DNA from: Pseudomonadota bacterium
GTDB lineage: Bacteria > Pseudomonadota > Alphaproteobacteria > Rhodospirillales > Magnetospirillaceae
Assembly: GCA_021798485.1 (NCBI GenBank)
Contig: JAJZGK010000002.1
Location: 1 to 50,546 of the forward strand
Direction: 5' to 3'
DNA: 50,546 bases
Shown piece by piece: positions 25,400 to 33,940 of this stretch (positions within the stretch are counted from its first letter, which is position 1; the number at the start of each line of letters is the position of its first letter). The notes under the pieces were generated by a model. It saw only the letters and a list, made by a program, of their open reading frames with translations. It was not told the origin of the DNA and ran no database searches. The position numbers were made by a program, and so were the translations under genes.

Positions 25400-25827
25400 T
25401 ACTTCGGCGCGCCGCCCATGTCCAGGCTCTGCCCATGGGCCAGCGAGGCCAGGTAGGTTTCCAGCGCCACCAGTTCGGCGCTGCCGTAGGCCGGCGGCTG
25501 GGCGCCCAGGCCGCCCTGGATGCAATGGCGGATCTGCGCCGCCAGGGTCATCACCCGTCCGGCCTTCTGGCTGAAGCGGGGGTAGATGGCGGCGGCGTTT
25601 TCCAGGCTAGGCAAAGGATGCCCGCCGGCTTCGCCGGGTCCCTTGCCGCCGTTCACATGGCAGCTGTCGCAGGTGCGGCCGGCGCCGCCGAAGGTGCTTT
25701 TGGCAAACAGCTGCTGGCCCTGGGCCACGGTTTCGGCCAAGGGATCGCTGGAGGCGGCGCTGGCGGGAACGGCGACGGCGAACAGCAGGGCGCCGGCGGC
25801 GGCGGCCAGGAAACGGATGGAGGGCAT
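25399..25827 (-). CDS. Periplasmic class I cytochrome c, monoheme
   Basis: A 142-aa secreted protein: signal peptide (RFLAAAAGALLFAVAVPASA), heme motif CDSCH in RTCDSCHVNGGKGPG and a possible axial Met in AGRVMTLAAQI or near LDMGG. The segment IRHCIQGGLGAQPPAYGS and a closing LVALETYLASLAHGQ resemble SoxX- and TsdA-accompanying cytochromes, but no sox genes are present. The Met at 25827 follows AAGGAG and precedes the signal peptide, so it was chosen over 25884. It lies 93 bp downstream of the FNR-like gene. Confidence 0.85.
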   Translation of the reverse strand: MPSIRFLAAAAGALLFAVAVPASAASSDPLAETVAQGQQLFAKSTFGGAGRTCDSCHVNGGKGPGEAGGHPLPSLENAAAIYPRFSQKAGRVMTLAAQIRHCIQGGLGAQPPAYGSAELVALETYLASLAHGQSLDMGGAPK

Positions 25828-25920
25828 CAAGGACTCCTTACGAAAGCGGATCAGGAGGCGGACGACAAACGCCCGCCCCACCATGCCGCCAAGGATAGCC
25901 CCATTTCCAGGCTCCCGGAA

Positions 25921-26775
25921 TCAGCCATGTTTCCTGATATGCGCAGGATCAGGCGTTTCCTCCTGATTTCTTGCATAACGGCTCAAGGCCGGCACATCGG
26001 CCGCGTAAATGCAGCGGTTATGGGTGCGCACCCCCCGCTCCTTCAAGGTTTGGAAGGCGCGCGACAGGGTTTCCGGCGTCATGCCCAGGCGGGCGGCCAG
26101 GACGCTTTTATCGAAGGGGAGCCGGGTATCGGCCTCGGCGGCGCCGGGCGGAAAAAGCCCGGCCAGATAGGCGGCCAGCCGTTTCGGCGCCGACAGCCAA
26201 TAGGCCTCCTCCAGCTCCCGGGTGCGGGTTTCCAGTTGCCGGGCCAGCGAGCGGGCCAGGGAGCGGGCCAGGGCGGGGTCGGCGGCAAAGGCCTCGAGCA
26301 CCGCGGCGCGCGGCAGTTCCAGCACGCGGCTGTCCCAGATGGCCTCGGCGCCCATTTTGGCGGGAATATCCAGGAAAATCTGGGCCTCGCCCATGCTGTC
26401 GCCGCCGTGGGCGATCTGGTGCACGGTCAGGGAGCCGTCGTTGCCGGTCTGGTAGACCTTCAGGCAGCCCTCCAGAACGATGAACAGGCTGGCCGGCGCC
26501 AGGCCCTGCGCGAACAGGGTTTCCTCGCGGTACAGGGCGCGCACGACACCGCTGCGCAACAGGGCGGCGAACTGTTCCTCGCCCATGGGGCGTAATGCCG
26601 AAGACGCGCGCAGCACGGCCACATCGGCCGGCAGCAGCTTCTGACGCTGGCGTTTGAGGTGCGGCGAGCGGCGATAGCGCGCTTCGCGCTGGCACAGGCC
26701 GCGGTCTTCGTCGCTGATGCGCACGCAAACATGGGCCACGCTGGGCAGCAGGCAGGATCCGCAGGAGGTTTTCAC
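25921..26775 (-). CDS. Crp/Fnr-family regulator with N-terminal cysteine cluster
   Basis: A 284-aa protein. The N-terminus has Cys5, Cys8, Cys17 and Cys28 (CGSC, then VCV and LCQ), with Cys104 in the cNMP-binding-like barrel (LEGCLKVYQTG); this could hold an iron-sulfur cluster as in FNR. The barrel is followed by a dimer helix and a helix-turn-helix with recognition motif MTPETLSRAFQTLKERG, containing the E..SR of FNR/CRP proteins. It probably senses oxygen or NO and controls the cytochrome c behind it. The 469 bp upstream are gene-free but highly structured. Confidence 0.85.
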   Translation of the reverse strand: MKTSCGSCLLPSVAHVCVRISDEDRGLCQREARYRRSPHLKRQRQKLLPADVAVLRASSALRPMGEEQFAALLRSGVVRALYREETLFAQGLAPASLFIVLEGCLKVYQTGNDGSLTVHQIAHGGDSMGEAQIFLDIPAKMGAEAIWDSRVLELPRAAVLEAFAADPALARSLARSLARQLETRTRELEEAYWLSAPKRLAAYLAGLFPPGAAEADTRLPFDKSVLAARLGMTPETLSRAFQTLKERGVRTHNRCIYAADVPALSRYARNQEETPDPAHIRKHG

Positions 26776-26841
26776 CGCACATCACCTCGGTTGAAGGCCG
26801 CCGCCGCGGGGCGGACACTGGGCGCAGACATGAAATAAGGA

Positions 26842-27106
26842 CCGCTTCGCCCGGGATGGGGGGCGGACGAAGCGGCCCGGCCGGTACGATATGGAAGGGT
26901 TATCCCCCTCTTCTCCCGGATCGGTTTGCCCCGGCGGCCCAGCCTTGCGGCACCAGGGCCAGACCGCCGGGGAAGGCAGGAGGTGCTACCCGGATGGAGC
27001 GGGGTGATAAAGGCGGGATGCTTGGGGTCACAAACCGCATCCTTAATCATGCCTGCCGCTCCATCCGGGATGGCTGCCGGGCTCTGGGCGCTCGAACGGC
27101 CCGGCA
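26842..27106 (-). ncRNA. Candidate structured RNA or long 5' leader of the FNR-like gene
   Basis: Four strong stems follow one another on the minus strand: 8 bp TGCCGGGC/GCCCGGCA (27075-27106); 14 bp CCCGGATGGAGCGG/CCGCTCCATCCGGG (26989-27002 with 27056-27069) enclosing GGATGC/GCATCC; CCCCGGC/GCCGGGG (26929-26972) with inner GGCCC/GGGCC and GCC-GCAA-GGC, a GNRA loop on this strand; and 8 bp CCGCTTCG/CGAAGCGG (26842-26875). No convincing ORF exists. I do not recognise a riboswitch family. The rest of 26776-27244 shows nothing else apart from the repeat at 27136. Confidence 0.4.
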
Positions 27107-27135
27107 AGCCTTTTAACCCTCCTGATCCCTCATTC

Positions 27136-27169
27136 GCTGTTTGATGTTTTTCGGGTAAAATCAAACAGC
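27136..27169. promoter_or_regulatory. 10-bp perfect inverted repeat, FNR-half-site-like
   Basis: GCTGTTTGAT and ATCAAACAGC are separated by 14 bp. The inner TTGAT/ATCAA match FNR half-sites, though the spacer is 10 bp longer than the canonical 4. It could be an operator or a hairpin. Confidence 0.4.
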
Positions 27170-27244
27170 TAATGGATAATGGTTTCAACTTACGCCAGCC
27201 TTACAGGCCCCAAAGGGAATGTGGCTTTTTTAAATATTTCTCCC

Positions 27245-28417
27245 TTAGTATCCGGGAAGCCCGGCCTGTCCGTGGGGTACGGTGGCCACGCCTTCCACTT
27301 CCACCAGCCATTCCGGACGGCAGACCGATCCTTTGACCACCACCGCCGGAATGCCGGGACAGCGTTTGGCCAGGGCGCCGCGGATGGCCGGGGCATCGCT
27401 GGCGTCGCGCAGATAGACGATGACATACATCATGTGGCTCAGCTCGCCGCCGGCGGGCCGCAGAATGGCCGCCACATTGTCGAGGGCGCGTTCGAGCTGG
27501 GCCTCCACATCGCCCGGATACAGCACATCGCCCTTGTGATCGATGCTGGCGGTTCCGGAGATGAAGCAGTGCGTGCGGTCGTCATAGGCGATGCCCGTGC
27601 CCCGCTCGAAGGTGACGCGATAGGCCCATGTGGGGCACATGGCATCGTTGTCGTTCAGGAAGCTCATCTGTTCCGGGCGCAGGCCGACGATGGAATAGGC
27701 ATCCATCAGCACGCCGTCGAAACGGTTCACTCCCGCCCCTTCGATGCCGGTGCTGGCGATGTAATGGCTGTCGGCGGTCAGGCCGTGCCGGGTGAACAGA
27801 TCGGTGCGGGCCTGCACCATGGCCGGGTACAGGCAATCGACATCACGCACGTAAAGCCAGGTGCGCACGCAATGATCGAGCAAGGTGCCGTTTTCCGCGT
27901 CCAGGGCGTCGGTCAGCTGGGAAAACACCTGGCGGGTCTGCTCATCGGCGCCTTGCGGCGCGCTGGCGGCGGAGCAAAGCCCGGTTTGCCACAGATGGCG
28001 CAGGCCGTTGGCCTCCATCACCATGCCGCCCTGCGCCAGGCGGCGCTTGCGGCGCGGCGCCCCGCCGCTCACATGGCAGGCCAGCAGGCTGATTTTCGAG
28101 CCATCCAGCGGCGCCTGTTCCACCAGCGATACCGCCACCGGGTTGCCGGGATCCTCGTCCAGCAGCCCGCAGCCGGCCAGATCGGCGGCCTGGTTTTGCG
28201 CATCGCTGACGAACAGGCGGCGGAACAGCGCGCTGTCTTCCGCCAGGCCCAGATCGCGGCAGGCGTTGCGGTAGCCTTCCCGGATGGCGCGGCATTGCGC
28301 GGCGAAGCTTCCCTGCCCGTTCACGCTGACGCTCAGCACATGCTCGGCGGCGCCCGTCCGGCTGGTGAAGCTGCGCACGGCCACGGTGGCGGCGGCGGTG
28401 GAGGTGACGGCGGTCAT
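27245..28417 (-). CDS. Chorismatase/RidA-like fusion protein
   Basis: About 390 aa. The C-terminal part (roughly 240-390) is RidA/YjgF-like: THCFISGTASIDHKG, MMYVIVYLRDASDA and SVCRPEWLVEVEGVA, which keeps the Arg and Glu of the RidA pocket. The region RTWLYVRDVD... then STGIEGAGVNRFDG resembles FkbO/Hyg5-type chorismatases, which remove pyruvate from chorismate. Reaction here is inference. Start at 28417 is coupled to the upstream oxygenase (ATGA); the frame to 28663 is a shadow of that gene. Part of a three-gene minus-strand set with two oxygenases. Confidence 0.65.
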   Translation of the reverse strand: MTAVTSTAAATVAVRSFTSRTGAAEHVLSVSVNGQGSFAAQCRAIREGYRNACRDLGLAEDSALFRRLFVSDAQNQAADLAGCGLLDEDPGNPVAVSLVEQAPLDGSKISLLACHVSGGAPRRKRRLAQGGMVMEANGLRHLWQTGLCSAASAPQGADEQTRQVFSQLTDALDAENGTLLDHCVRTWLYVRDVDCLYPAMVQARTDLFTRHGLTADSHYIASTGIEGAGVNRFDGVLMDAYSIVGLRPEQMSFLNDNDAMCPTWAYRVTFERGTGIAYDDRTHCFISGTASIDHKGDVLYPGDVEAQLERALDNVAAILRPAGGELSHMMYVIVYLRDASDAPAIRGALAKRCPGIPAVVVKGSVCRPEWLVEVEGVATVPHGQAGLPGY

Positions 28418-29094
28418 CGGCCGCACCGGACCGGCTGATCGGGGAAGCACAACTGGCCGCGGTCGCGCCAGCTGGGATGGACGTAATTGATCTCCATCAG
28501 GCGGCGGATGCCCTCGATGGGGCGTTTCTCGTAACCGTGCCAGGTATTTTCGCCGGGAATGAAGATGGTGGCGGAATTGAACTGGGACGACGAACGGCCC
28601 ACCCAGCGCTTGGCGGCATCGTAAATATCGGTGCCCCATTCGGCGGCATCGGGGCCGGTGCACAGATAGATCACCATCGAGAACAGCTTTTCCGGCACGT
28701 CGTGATGGGGTTCCAGCCAGGCGCCGTCGATATCCTGGATATATTCGGCCCGCAGGTAGCTGCCCTCGGCCTCGAAACCGCAGGTCTCGGCCAGAAGCCG
28801 GGCGATATCGGGCTGCTGCAGGGCCGCCGTCAGCGCGGCGAACACCGGAAAGCGCGCCTGCATGCGGGGGGTCAGAAAGGTGCGGATGTTGTTATCCACG
28901 TCGCGCACGCCGCGGCAATCGTCGATGAGCAGCGGCATGATGGGCAGGCCGATGATGTTGAAGGCCACCGCCTCCGGCAGCATGTCGGTCAGCGACCAAT
29001 GCAGATAGGGGCTTTCGTCGCGGCGGCAATCCAGCAGGGCCCGGCGGAAATGGCGGGCGATGTCGGCGGACGGGGGAAGATCAAAGAGACTCAA
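28414..29094 (-). CDS. 2-oxoglutarate/Fe(II)-dependent oxygenase-like protein
   Basis: A 226-aa double-stranded beta-helix protein. The metal triad reads H-x-D in LEPHHDVPEKLFSMVIYL and a distal His in ENTWHGYEKRP, with the Arg expected to bind 2-oxoglutarate in RRLMEINYV. Such enzymes hydroxylate or desaturate small molecules or peptides. It overlaps the chorismatase/RidA-like gene by 4 bp and follows the first oxygenase after repeat copy B. Substrate unknown. Confidence 0.7.
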   Translation of the reverse strand: MSLFDLPPSADIARHFRRALLDCRRDESPYLHWSLTDMLPEAVAFNIIGLPIMPLLIDDCRGVRDVDNNIRTFLTPRMQARFPVFAALTAALQQPDIARLLAETCGFEAEGSYLRAEYIQDIDGAWLEPHHDVPEKLFSMVIYLCTGPDAAEWGTDIYDAAKRWVGRSSSQFNSATIFIPGENTWHGYEKRPIEGIRRLMEINYVHPSWRDRGQLCFPDQPVRCGR

Positions 29095-29120
29095 AGGGGC
29101 GCACTCCGGAGCCAGGATTC

Positions 29121-29246
29121 ATACCGGCCAATCGTTGACGTGACTCGTTGGCCGGTTTCCAGCGAGCCTTGAGCGAGCGGCCAAGGCTGCGTATGCAGCC
29201 GCCCGGCGAGGGACAGTACAACCGGGCAATTCATTGGCCGGTTGGT
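29121..29246 (-). repeat. Dispersed hairpin repeat, copy B
   Basis: 126 bp in the reverse orientation. The central stem is GGCTGC...GCAGCC where copies A and C have GGCGGC...GCCGCC, a compensatory T-A for G-C change. It lies between two tandem oxygenase genes and touches the stop of the upstream one. Confidence 0.9.
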
Positions 29247-29247
29247 C

Positions 29248-29940
29248 TCAGTTGCCGCCGCTGCGGAATTTGCGCGGCATCAGCCCCACCACATGGCGCA
29301 GGCCGGGCACGGCCTTGGCGAAGGCGCTGAGGGAATGGCGGGCGTAGGTTTTCCAAACGTAGGACCGGCTGTCGACCCAGCAGAACTGCAGGCTCATGCG
29401 CTGGCCCTTTTGCGGCAGAAAGCCGTGATAGGAGCGGTCCGACACCTTGAACATCAGCATCTTGCCGAACTCGGGCGGGAACTCGAAGGCGCTGTCGTCG
29501 CGGGAATTGCTGCGCAGAACCCGCAGGCGGCCGCGCTCGTACGGCCATTCCGGGCTGAAGCCCAGGATCACCGTCACGATCTTGTGGCGGCTGTCGGGAT
29601 GGGCATAGCCTTCGTTGTAATGGCCGCTGGTGTTGCCCATCATCACGATGCTGGGATGGCACCCCGACAGATTCACCCCGAATTTTTCCTCCACCAGTTC
29701 GCGGAAGCGCGGATTGAGAAGGTCGTCGATCACCGCCTTGAAACGGGGGCCGTAGCGCAGATTGGGAATGCCGTAGGTGCCGCGGTGCGGAATACGGGGG
29801 GCATCGGCCAGAACCTCTTCCTTACGGGAAAGCGGCATGGCCTGATCGACGTAGGCGTAGTCGTAAGGATCGGTCCGCAAGGGGGCGGCGGCGATGCTTG
29901 TTTCATCCAGAACGGCAAAAGGCCGGGGGGCGGCGCTCAT
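29248..29940 (-). CDS. 2-oxoglutarate/Fe(II) oxygenase family protein
   Basis: A 230-aa protein. Candidate metal ligands: His and Asp in EGYAHPDSRHKIVTVILGFS, distal His in VSDRSYHGFLPQKG, with Arg in QRMSLQFCW for 2-oxoglutarate. RGRLRVLRS and EFPPEFGKMLMFKV are jelly-roll strands. It resembles prolyl-hydroxylase-like oxygenases of biosynthetic loci. Start at 29940 (MSAAPRPF) is preceded by TTGGAG; 29967 is also in frame. First gene of the set that ends with the chorismatase/RidA-like gene; substrate unknown. Confidence 0.68.
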   Translation of the reverse strand: MSAAPRPFAVLDETSIAAAPLRTDPYDYAYVDQAMPLSRKEEVLADAPRIPHRGTYGIPNLRYGPRFKAVIDDLLNPRFRELVEEKFGVNLSGCHPSIVMMGNTSGHYNEGYAHPDSRHKIVTVILGFSPEWPYERGRLRVLRSNSRDDSAFEFPPEFGKMLMFKVSDRSYHGFLPQKGQRMSLQFCWVDSRSYVWKTYARHSLSAFAKAVPGLRHVVGLMPRKFRSGGN

Positions 29941-30018
29941 GCGGGGAACTCCAAGGGGCGTTACCATGACATGGCCCGGAGTGTGGCCGATGTTGCCCTG
30001 GCGAAACCTTATCCGTCG

Positions 30019-32511
30019 TCAAGATTTTGCCGCGATTTCCTCCAGAACCCGCAAAATCGCCGCGTACTGGAAGTTTTCCGCCAGCGCGGTCAGGCTGCGG
30101 CTCAAGCCGGGGGCATGGGGGGCGATGGCTCGCAGGGCCGCATCGATGCGCGGCCGTTCCAGGCTTTCCAGGGCGGCGGCCAGGGCGGCGCGCAGCGGTT
30201 CGGGCACCGGGGCGAACTGTTCCGGCGTGAGCGGCGCCTCGCTTTCGGCGTCAAGCGGCGGCGGCGGGGCCGCATAGCGGAACTTCACCCCCAGCTGCCG
30301 GGCCAGGCTGTCGTAGATTTCGCGCGAGCGGTAAGGCTTGCGGATAAAATCGTCGAGCCCGGCCTGCAGCATTTCGTCGCGCTGTTCGCGGAAGGCCGAG
30401 GCGGTGACCGCCACGATCTTCACCCCGGCGCCGCCCGGCCGGGCGCGGATCCGGCGGGTGCTTTCCAGGCCATCCATCACCGGCATGCGGCGGTCCATGA
30501 AGATGAGATCGGGGCGCCAGCTTTCGAACAGCTCCACCGCCTGCTTGCCGTTTTCCGCCACCATCAGGGAATACCGCAACGGTTCCAGCACCTTTTTCAT
30601 CAGCAGCTGGTTTTCGCTCTGATCCTCGACGATCAGGATGCGCCGGCTGGGTTCGCCTTCGGCCAGCCCGATCACATCGCCCTCGTCTTGCGCCACCATC
30701 CGGCGCACATCGCTTTCGCTGGCCGCCGTCAGCGGCAGATCCACCCGGAACAACGCCCCCCGCCCCGGCTGGCTTTCCAGGCTGAGCCGCCCGTTCATCA
30801 GCTGCACGAACTGGTGGGTGATGCTGAGGCCCAGCCCGGTGCCCCGGCTGTCGCTGGCATCGCCCAGCTGCACGAAGGGCTGGAAGATCGCGGCCTGTTC
30901 CGCGGCGCCGATGCCGGGACCGGAATCCTCCACCTCGATGATCAGGTGGGCGATGGCGTTCTGATGGGTGCCCAGGCGCACCGTCACCCCGCCCTCCTCG
31001 GTGAATTTGATGGCGTTGCCGATCAGGTTCACCAGAATCTGGCGCACGCGGGCCTCGTCGCCCACGATGTAACGGGGAAATTCCGACGATTGGTCCAGCA
31101 GCAGGGTCAGCCCTTTTTCGCTGGCGCGGATGCGCATCATCTCCATGAGATCGTGCACCAGGCCGCCCAGATCGAAGGGAGCGTGGGCCAGTTGCATCTG
31201 TCCGGCCTCGATCTTGGCCATGTCGAGCACATCGTTGATGAGTTTCAGCAGATATTCGCCGCTGCGGTTGATGATGGAGAGCGTGCCGCGCTGCTCCTCG
31301 GAAAGGCCGCTGTCGCGCCGCATCAGGGCGGAAAAGCCTAAAATGGCGTTCAGGGGCGTACGCAGCTCGTGGCTCATATTGGCCAGGAACACGCTTTTGG
31401 CCCGGTTGGCGGCCAAGGCGGCGTTGCGCGCCACCACCAGATCGGCGGTGCGTTGCTCCACCACCTCTTCCAGATGGGTTTTGTAGCGCCGCAGTTCCGC
31501 GTCCGCCGCCAGCCGCTCGCCGATATCGCGGGCCGAAAGGATCAGATAGCGGCGGTTGTCCATGTCCATGCCGCGCGCCACCACCTCCACATCCATCAGG
31601 CTGCCGTCGGCGCGGCGGTGGCGGCTCCGGTACAGGGTGGGGGCGCCGTGGGCGGCCCGTTCCAGCGCGAACAGTTTTTCCGCCGGATAATCGGGATCCC
31701 AGTCGGCGGCGTTGAGCGGCGGCGGCGCCTTGGGGGAATAGCCCAGAGCACGCCAGAAAGACTCGCTGGCCTCCACCAGATCGCCGGTTTCGTTCACCAC
31801 GTGGATGCCGTCCACCGCGCTTTTCAGCAAGGACTGGTAGCGCACGGCATCGCGGGCCATGCCCGCCACCACCGAAAGCCCGGCCCCGGCGATCAGCACC
31901 GCCACCACCACCAGGGCGAGCGCCGTGCCGGTGCGGGCCCGGGCATAGGCGGCCAGGGCGGCCGAGGCGCTGCTGGCCCCGGCCGTTCTGGCGCGGTCGA
32001 TGGCGGCCAGGATGGGGGCGCGGGCGGCGCTGAAGGCATCGTGTTCGCGGTGGGAAAACAGATCGATGGGGCCTTTGTCCTCGCCGCGCAGCAGCATGTC
32101 GGCCAAAAAGAGGGTTTGCCCCCGCCAGAGCGGCCAGGCCTGATCGAAGGCGGCCAGATCGGCCCGGGTGGCGGCATCATCGGCCAGGGGGCGCAGATCG
32201 GCGCGGGCGGTGGCGATCCGCCGGGAGATATCCGCCAGGGCGGTATCCACCTGGCGGATTCCGGCATAATCGTTGATCAGGCCATAAGCCAGCAGCCGCG
32301 CCTCGGCCAGACGGTATTCGTCCAGGGTGTTGTTCAGGCTGCTCAAGGCCACGGCCAGCGGCAGGCGGCGGCTGCCCAGATGATCGGCCCGGCTGCTGAT
32401 GTCGCGCAGGGTCATGCTGGCGTAAAGGGCCAGACCCACCACCAGCAGCAGCAGAGCGGCGAACAGGCCGGTGATTCTGGTTTTGCTGGAAAGACTGCGC
32501 CACCGCTCCAT
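30019..32511 (-). CDS. Membrane hybrid histidine kinase: 4HB-like sensor, PAS, HisKA, HATPase, receiver
   Basis: 830 aa. Two membrane helices (about residues 12-32 and 195-220) bracket a helical periplasmic sensor, followed by PAS (about 230-345), HisKA with His381 (NMSHELRTPLNAILGFS), HATPase_c (NLIGNAIKFTEEGG, DSGPGIG, GTGLGLSITHQF) and a receiver with Asp673 (LIFMDRRMPVMDG). The tail after 740 is helical, without a clear HPt histidine. Met at 32511 is the start; the frame beyond it runs into repeat copy C. It diverges from the binding-protein/HD-GYP operon, a likely functional partner. Confidence 0.88.
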   Translation of the reverse strand: MERWRSLSSKTRITGLFAALLLLVVGLALYASMTLRDISSRADHLGSRRLPLAVALSSLNNTLDEYRLAEARLLAYGLINDYAGIRQVDTALADISRRIATARADLRPLADDAATRADLAAFDQAWPLWRGQTLFLADMLLRGEDKGPIDLFSHREHDAFSAARAPILAAIDRARTAGASSASAALAAYARARTGTALALVVVAVLIAGAGLSVVAGMARDAVRYQSLLKSAVDGIHVVNETGDLVEASESFWRALGYSPKAPPPLNAADWDPDYPAEKLFALERAAHGAPTLYRSRHRRADGSLMDVEVVARGMDMDNRRYLILSARDIGERLAADAELRRYKTHLEEVVEQRTADLVVARNAALAANRAKSVFLANMSHELRTPLNAILGFSALMRRDSGLSEEQRGTLSIINRSGEYLLKLINDVLDMAKIEAGQMQLAHAPFDLGGLVHDLMEMMRIRASEKGLTLLLDQSSEFPRYIVGDEARVRQILVNLIGNAIKFTEEGGVTVRLGTHQNAIAHLIIEVEDSGPGIGAAEQAAIFQPFVQLGDASDSRGTGLGLSITHQFVQLMNGRLSLESQPGRGALFRVDLPLTAASESDVRRMVAQDEGDVIGLAEGEPSRRILIVEDQSENQLLMKKVLEPLRYSLMVAENGKQAVELFESWRPDLIFMDRRMPVMDGLESTRRIRARPGGAGVKIVAVTASAFREQRDEMLQAGLDDFIRKPYRSREIYDSLARQLGVKFRYAAPPPPLDAESEAPLTPEQFAPVPEPLRAALAAALESLERPRIDAALRAIAPHAPGLSRSLTALAENFQYAAILRVLEEIAAKS

Positions 32512-32523
32512 GGATTGCCTCCA

Positions 32524-32651
32524 ATACCAACCGGCCAATGAATTGACCGGTTGTATCGTCCCTCGCCGGGTGGCGGCATCCGCCGCCTTGGCCGCTCGCT
32601 CAATGCTCGCTGGATACCGGCCAACGAGTCACTTCAATGGTTGGCCGGTAT
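32524..32651 (+). repeat. Dispersed hairpin repeat, copy C
   Basis: 128 bp, very close to copies A and D. It begins 12 bp upstream of the hybrid-kinase ATG in a divergent promoter region, so it must form part of that gene's 5' leader or promoter. Confidence 0.9.
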
Positions 32652-32709
32652 CATCCGTCCGCGTCGGCCCGAAAATACGGGCATGGTGCCGCTTTGCATT
32701 GCGCTGATG

Positions 32710-32730
32710 TTCAGACGGGTTCAGTCTGAA
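32710..32730. promoter_or_regulatory. Perfect 7-7-7 inverted repeat upstream of binding-protein gene
   Basis: TTCAGAC-GGGTTCA-GTCTGAA, about 55 bp before the GTG at 32786. It could be an operator for the divergent kinase and binding-protein genes. Confidence 0.4.
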
Positions 32731-32785
32731 GCAGTCTGGCGGTGCTGTCAGTACGAAAAATGATCTGCGCAGACGGGAGGTGGAC

Positions 32786-33904
32786 GTGAAATGGATCCGG
32801 CACCCTCTGATCCGGCTGAGCGCCAGCCGCGCGGCGGTGCTGTGGCTGCTGCTGGCCGCCGCCGTTCCGGCCCATGCCGACCGCCTGGCCGATGCCCGCG
32901 CCGATCTGGCTCAATATACCAGCCATAAAACCCGGTGGGACGGCCCCACCAGCGGCCCGGTCGCCGTGCCGGGTAAACGCATCGCCGTGATCGCCGCCGA
33001 TCTGGACAACGGCGGCGTGATGGGGGTGGCCGAGGGACTCCGCGAGGCGGCCCGGATTATCGGCTGGCAGGTGATGCTGTTCGACGGGCACGGCAGCGCG
33101 CGGGGCCGGGCCATCGCCCTGGGCCGGGCCCTGGACATCAAGGCCGACGGCATCGTGATCGACGGCTTCGATGTTAACGAGCAGCGCCCTGCCCTGGCCC
33201 TGGCGGCCAGAGCGCATATCCCGGTGGTGAGCTGGCACGGCGCGCCGGGGGTGGGGCCGGTGCCCGGCACCAGCATCTTCGCCAATGTCAGCACCACGGT
33301 GCGTGATGTGGCGCGGGCGGCGGCGGAATGGGTGCTGGTGGACGGCAAGGGCCATCCCGGCGTGGTGATCTTTACCGACAGCTCCTTTTCCATCGCCATG
33401 TCGAAAGCCCGCCGCATGGCCGAGATCATCGACGCCGACGGCGGCAAGGTGCTGTCGGTGGAGGATGTGCCCATCGCCGAGGCTGCCGGCCGCATCCCCA
33501 CGCTGACCCATCTGCTGCTGCATATGTACGGCCCGGCCTGGACCCATTCCCTGGCCATCAACGATCGTTATTTCCGCTATACCGGTCCGGCCCTGGCCGC
33601 CGAGGGCGTGGCCGGAACGGCGCCGCCCATCGCGGTGGCGGCGGGCGACGGCTCGCCCCAGGCCTATGCCCGGGTGCGCGACGGCCGCTACCAGGCGGTT
33701 ACGGTGGCCGAACCGTTGTCTCTGCAGGGCTGGCAGCTGGTGGATGAGCTGAACCGCGCCTTCGCCGGCCGGCCCTGGTCGGGCTATGTGGCGCCGCTGC
33801 AGGTGGTGACCCGCGCCAACATCGACCGCGACGGCGGCCGCGACAATCATTTCGATCCCGATAATCACTACCGGGCCCGCTATCGGGCCATCTGGGGGCG
33901 CTGA
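32786..33904 (+). CDS. Periplasmic sugar-type (LacI/RbsB-like) binding protein
   Basis: A 372-aa secreted protein: signal peptide (AAVLWLLLAAAVPAHA) and a type I periplasmic-binding fold. KRIAVIAADLDNGGVMGVAE, then IKADGIVIDGFDVNE, HIPVVSWHGAPG and a late AVAAGDGSPQAYARVRDG are the repeated beta-alpha elements of Peripla_BP_4 proteins. There is no permease or ATPase beside it; instead it is followed 36 bp later by a REC-HD-GYP regulator, so a sensory role, presenting ligand to the divergent hybrid kinase, is likelier than transport. GTG 32786 has GGGAGG at 32775-32780; the GTG at 32780 overlaps that site and is rejected. Confidence 0.78.
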   Translation: MKWIRHPLIRLSASRAAVLWLLLAAAVPAHADRLADARADLAQYTSHKTRWDGPTSGPVAVPGKRIAVIAADLDNGGVMGVAEGLREAARIIGWQVMLFDGHGSARGRAIALGRALDIKADGIVIDGFDVNEQRPALALAARAHIPVVSWHGAPGVGPVPGTSIFANVSTTVRDVARAAAEWVLVDGKGHPGVVIFTDSSFSIAMSKARRMAEIIDADGGKVLSVEDVPIAEAAGRIPTLTHLLLHMYGPAWTHSLAINDRYFRYTGPALAAEGVAGTAPPIAVAAGDGSPQAYARVRDGRYQAVTVAEPLSLQGWQLVDELNRAFAGRPWSGYVAPLQVVTRANIDRDGGRDNHFDPDNHYRARYRAIWGR

Positions 33905-33940
33905 CCGGTGCCGCAGGATCAACATCGTTGGGGTGATGCC

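Noticed and set aside
26776-27244. Cobalamin, TPP, SAM-II riboswitch, RNase P or SRP RNA
   Set aside because: None of the conserved boxes I know for these was found on either strand; only hairpins are supported.
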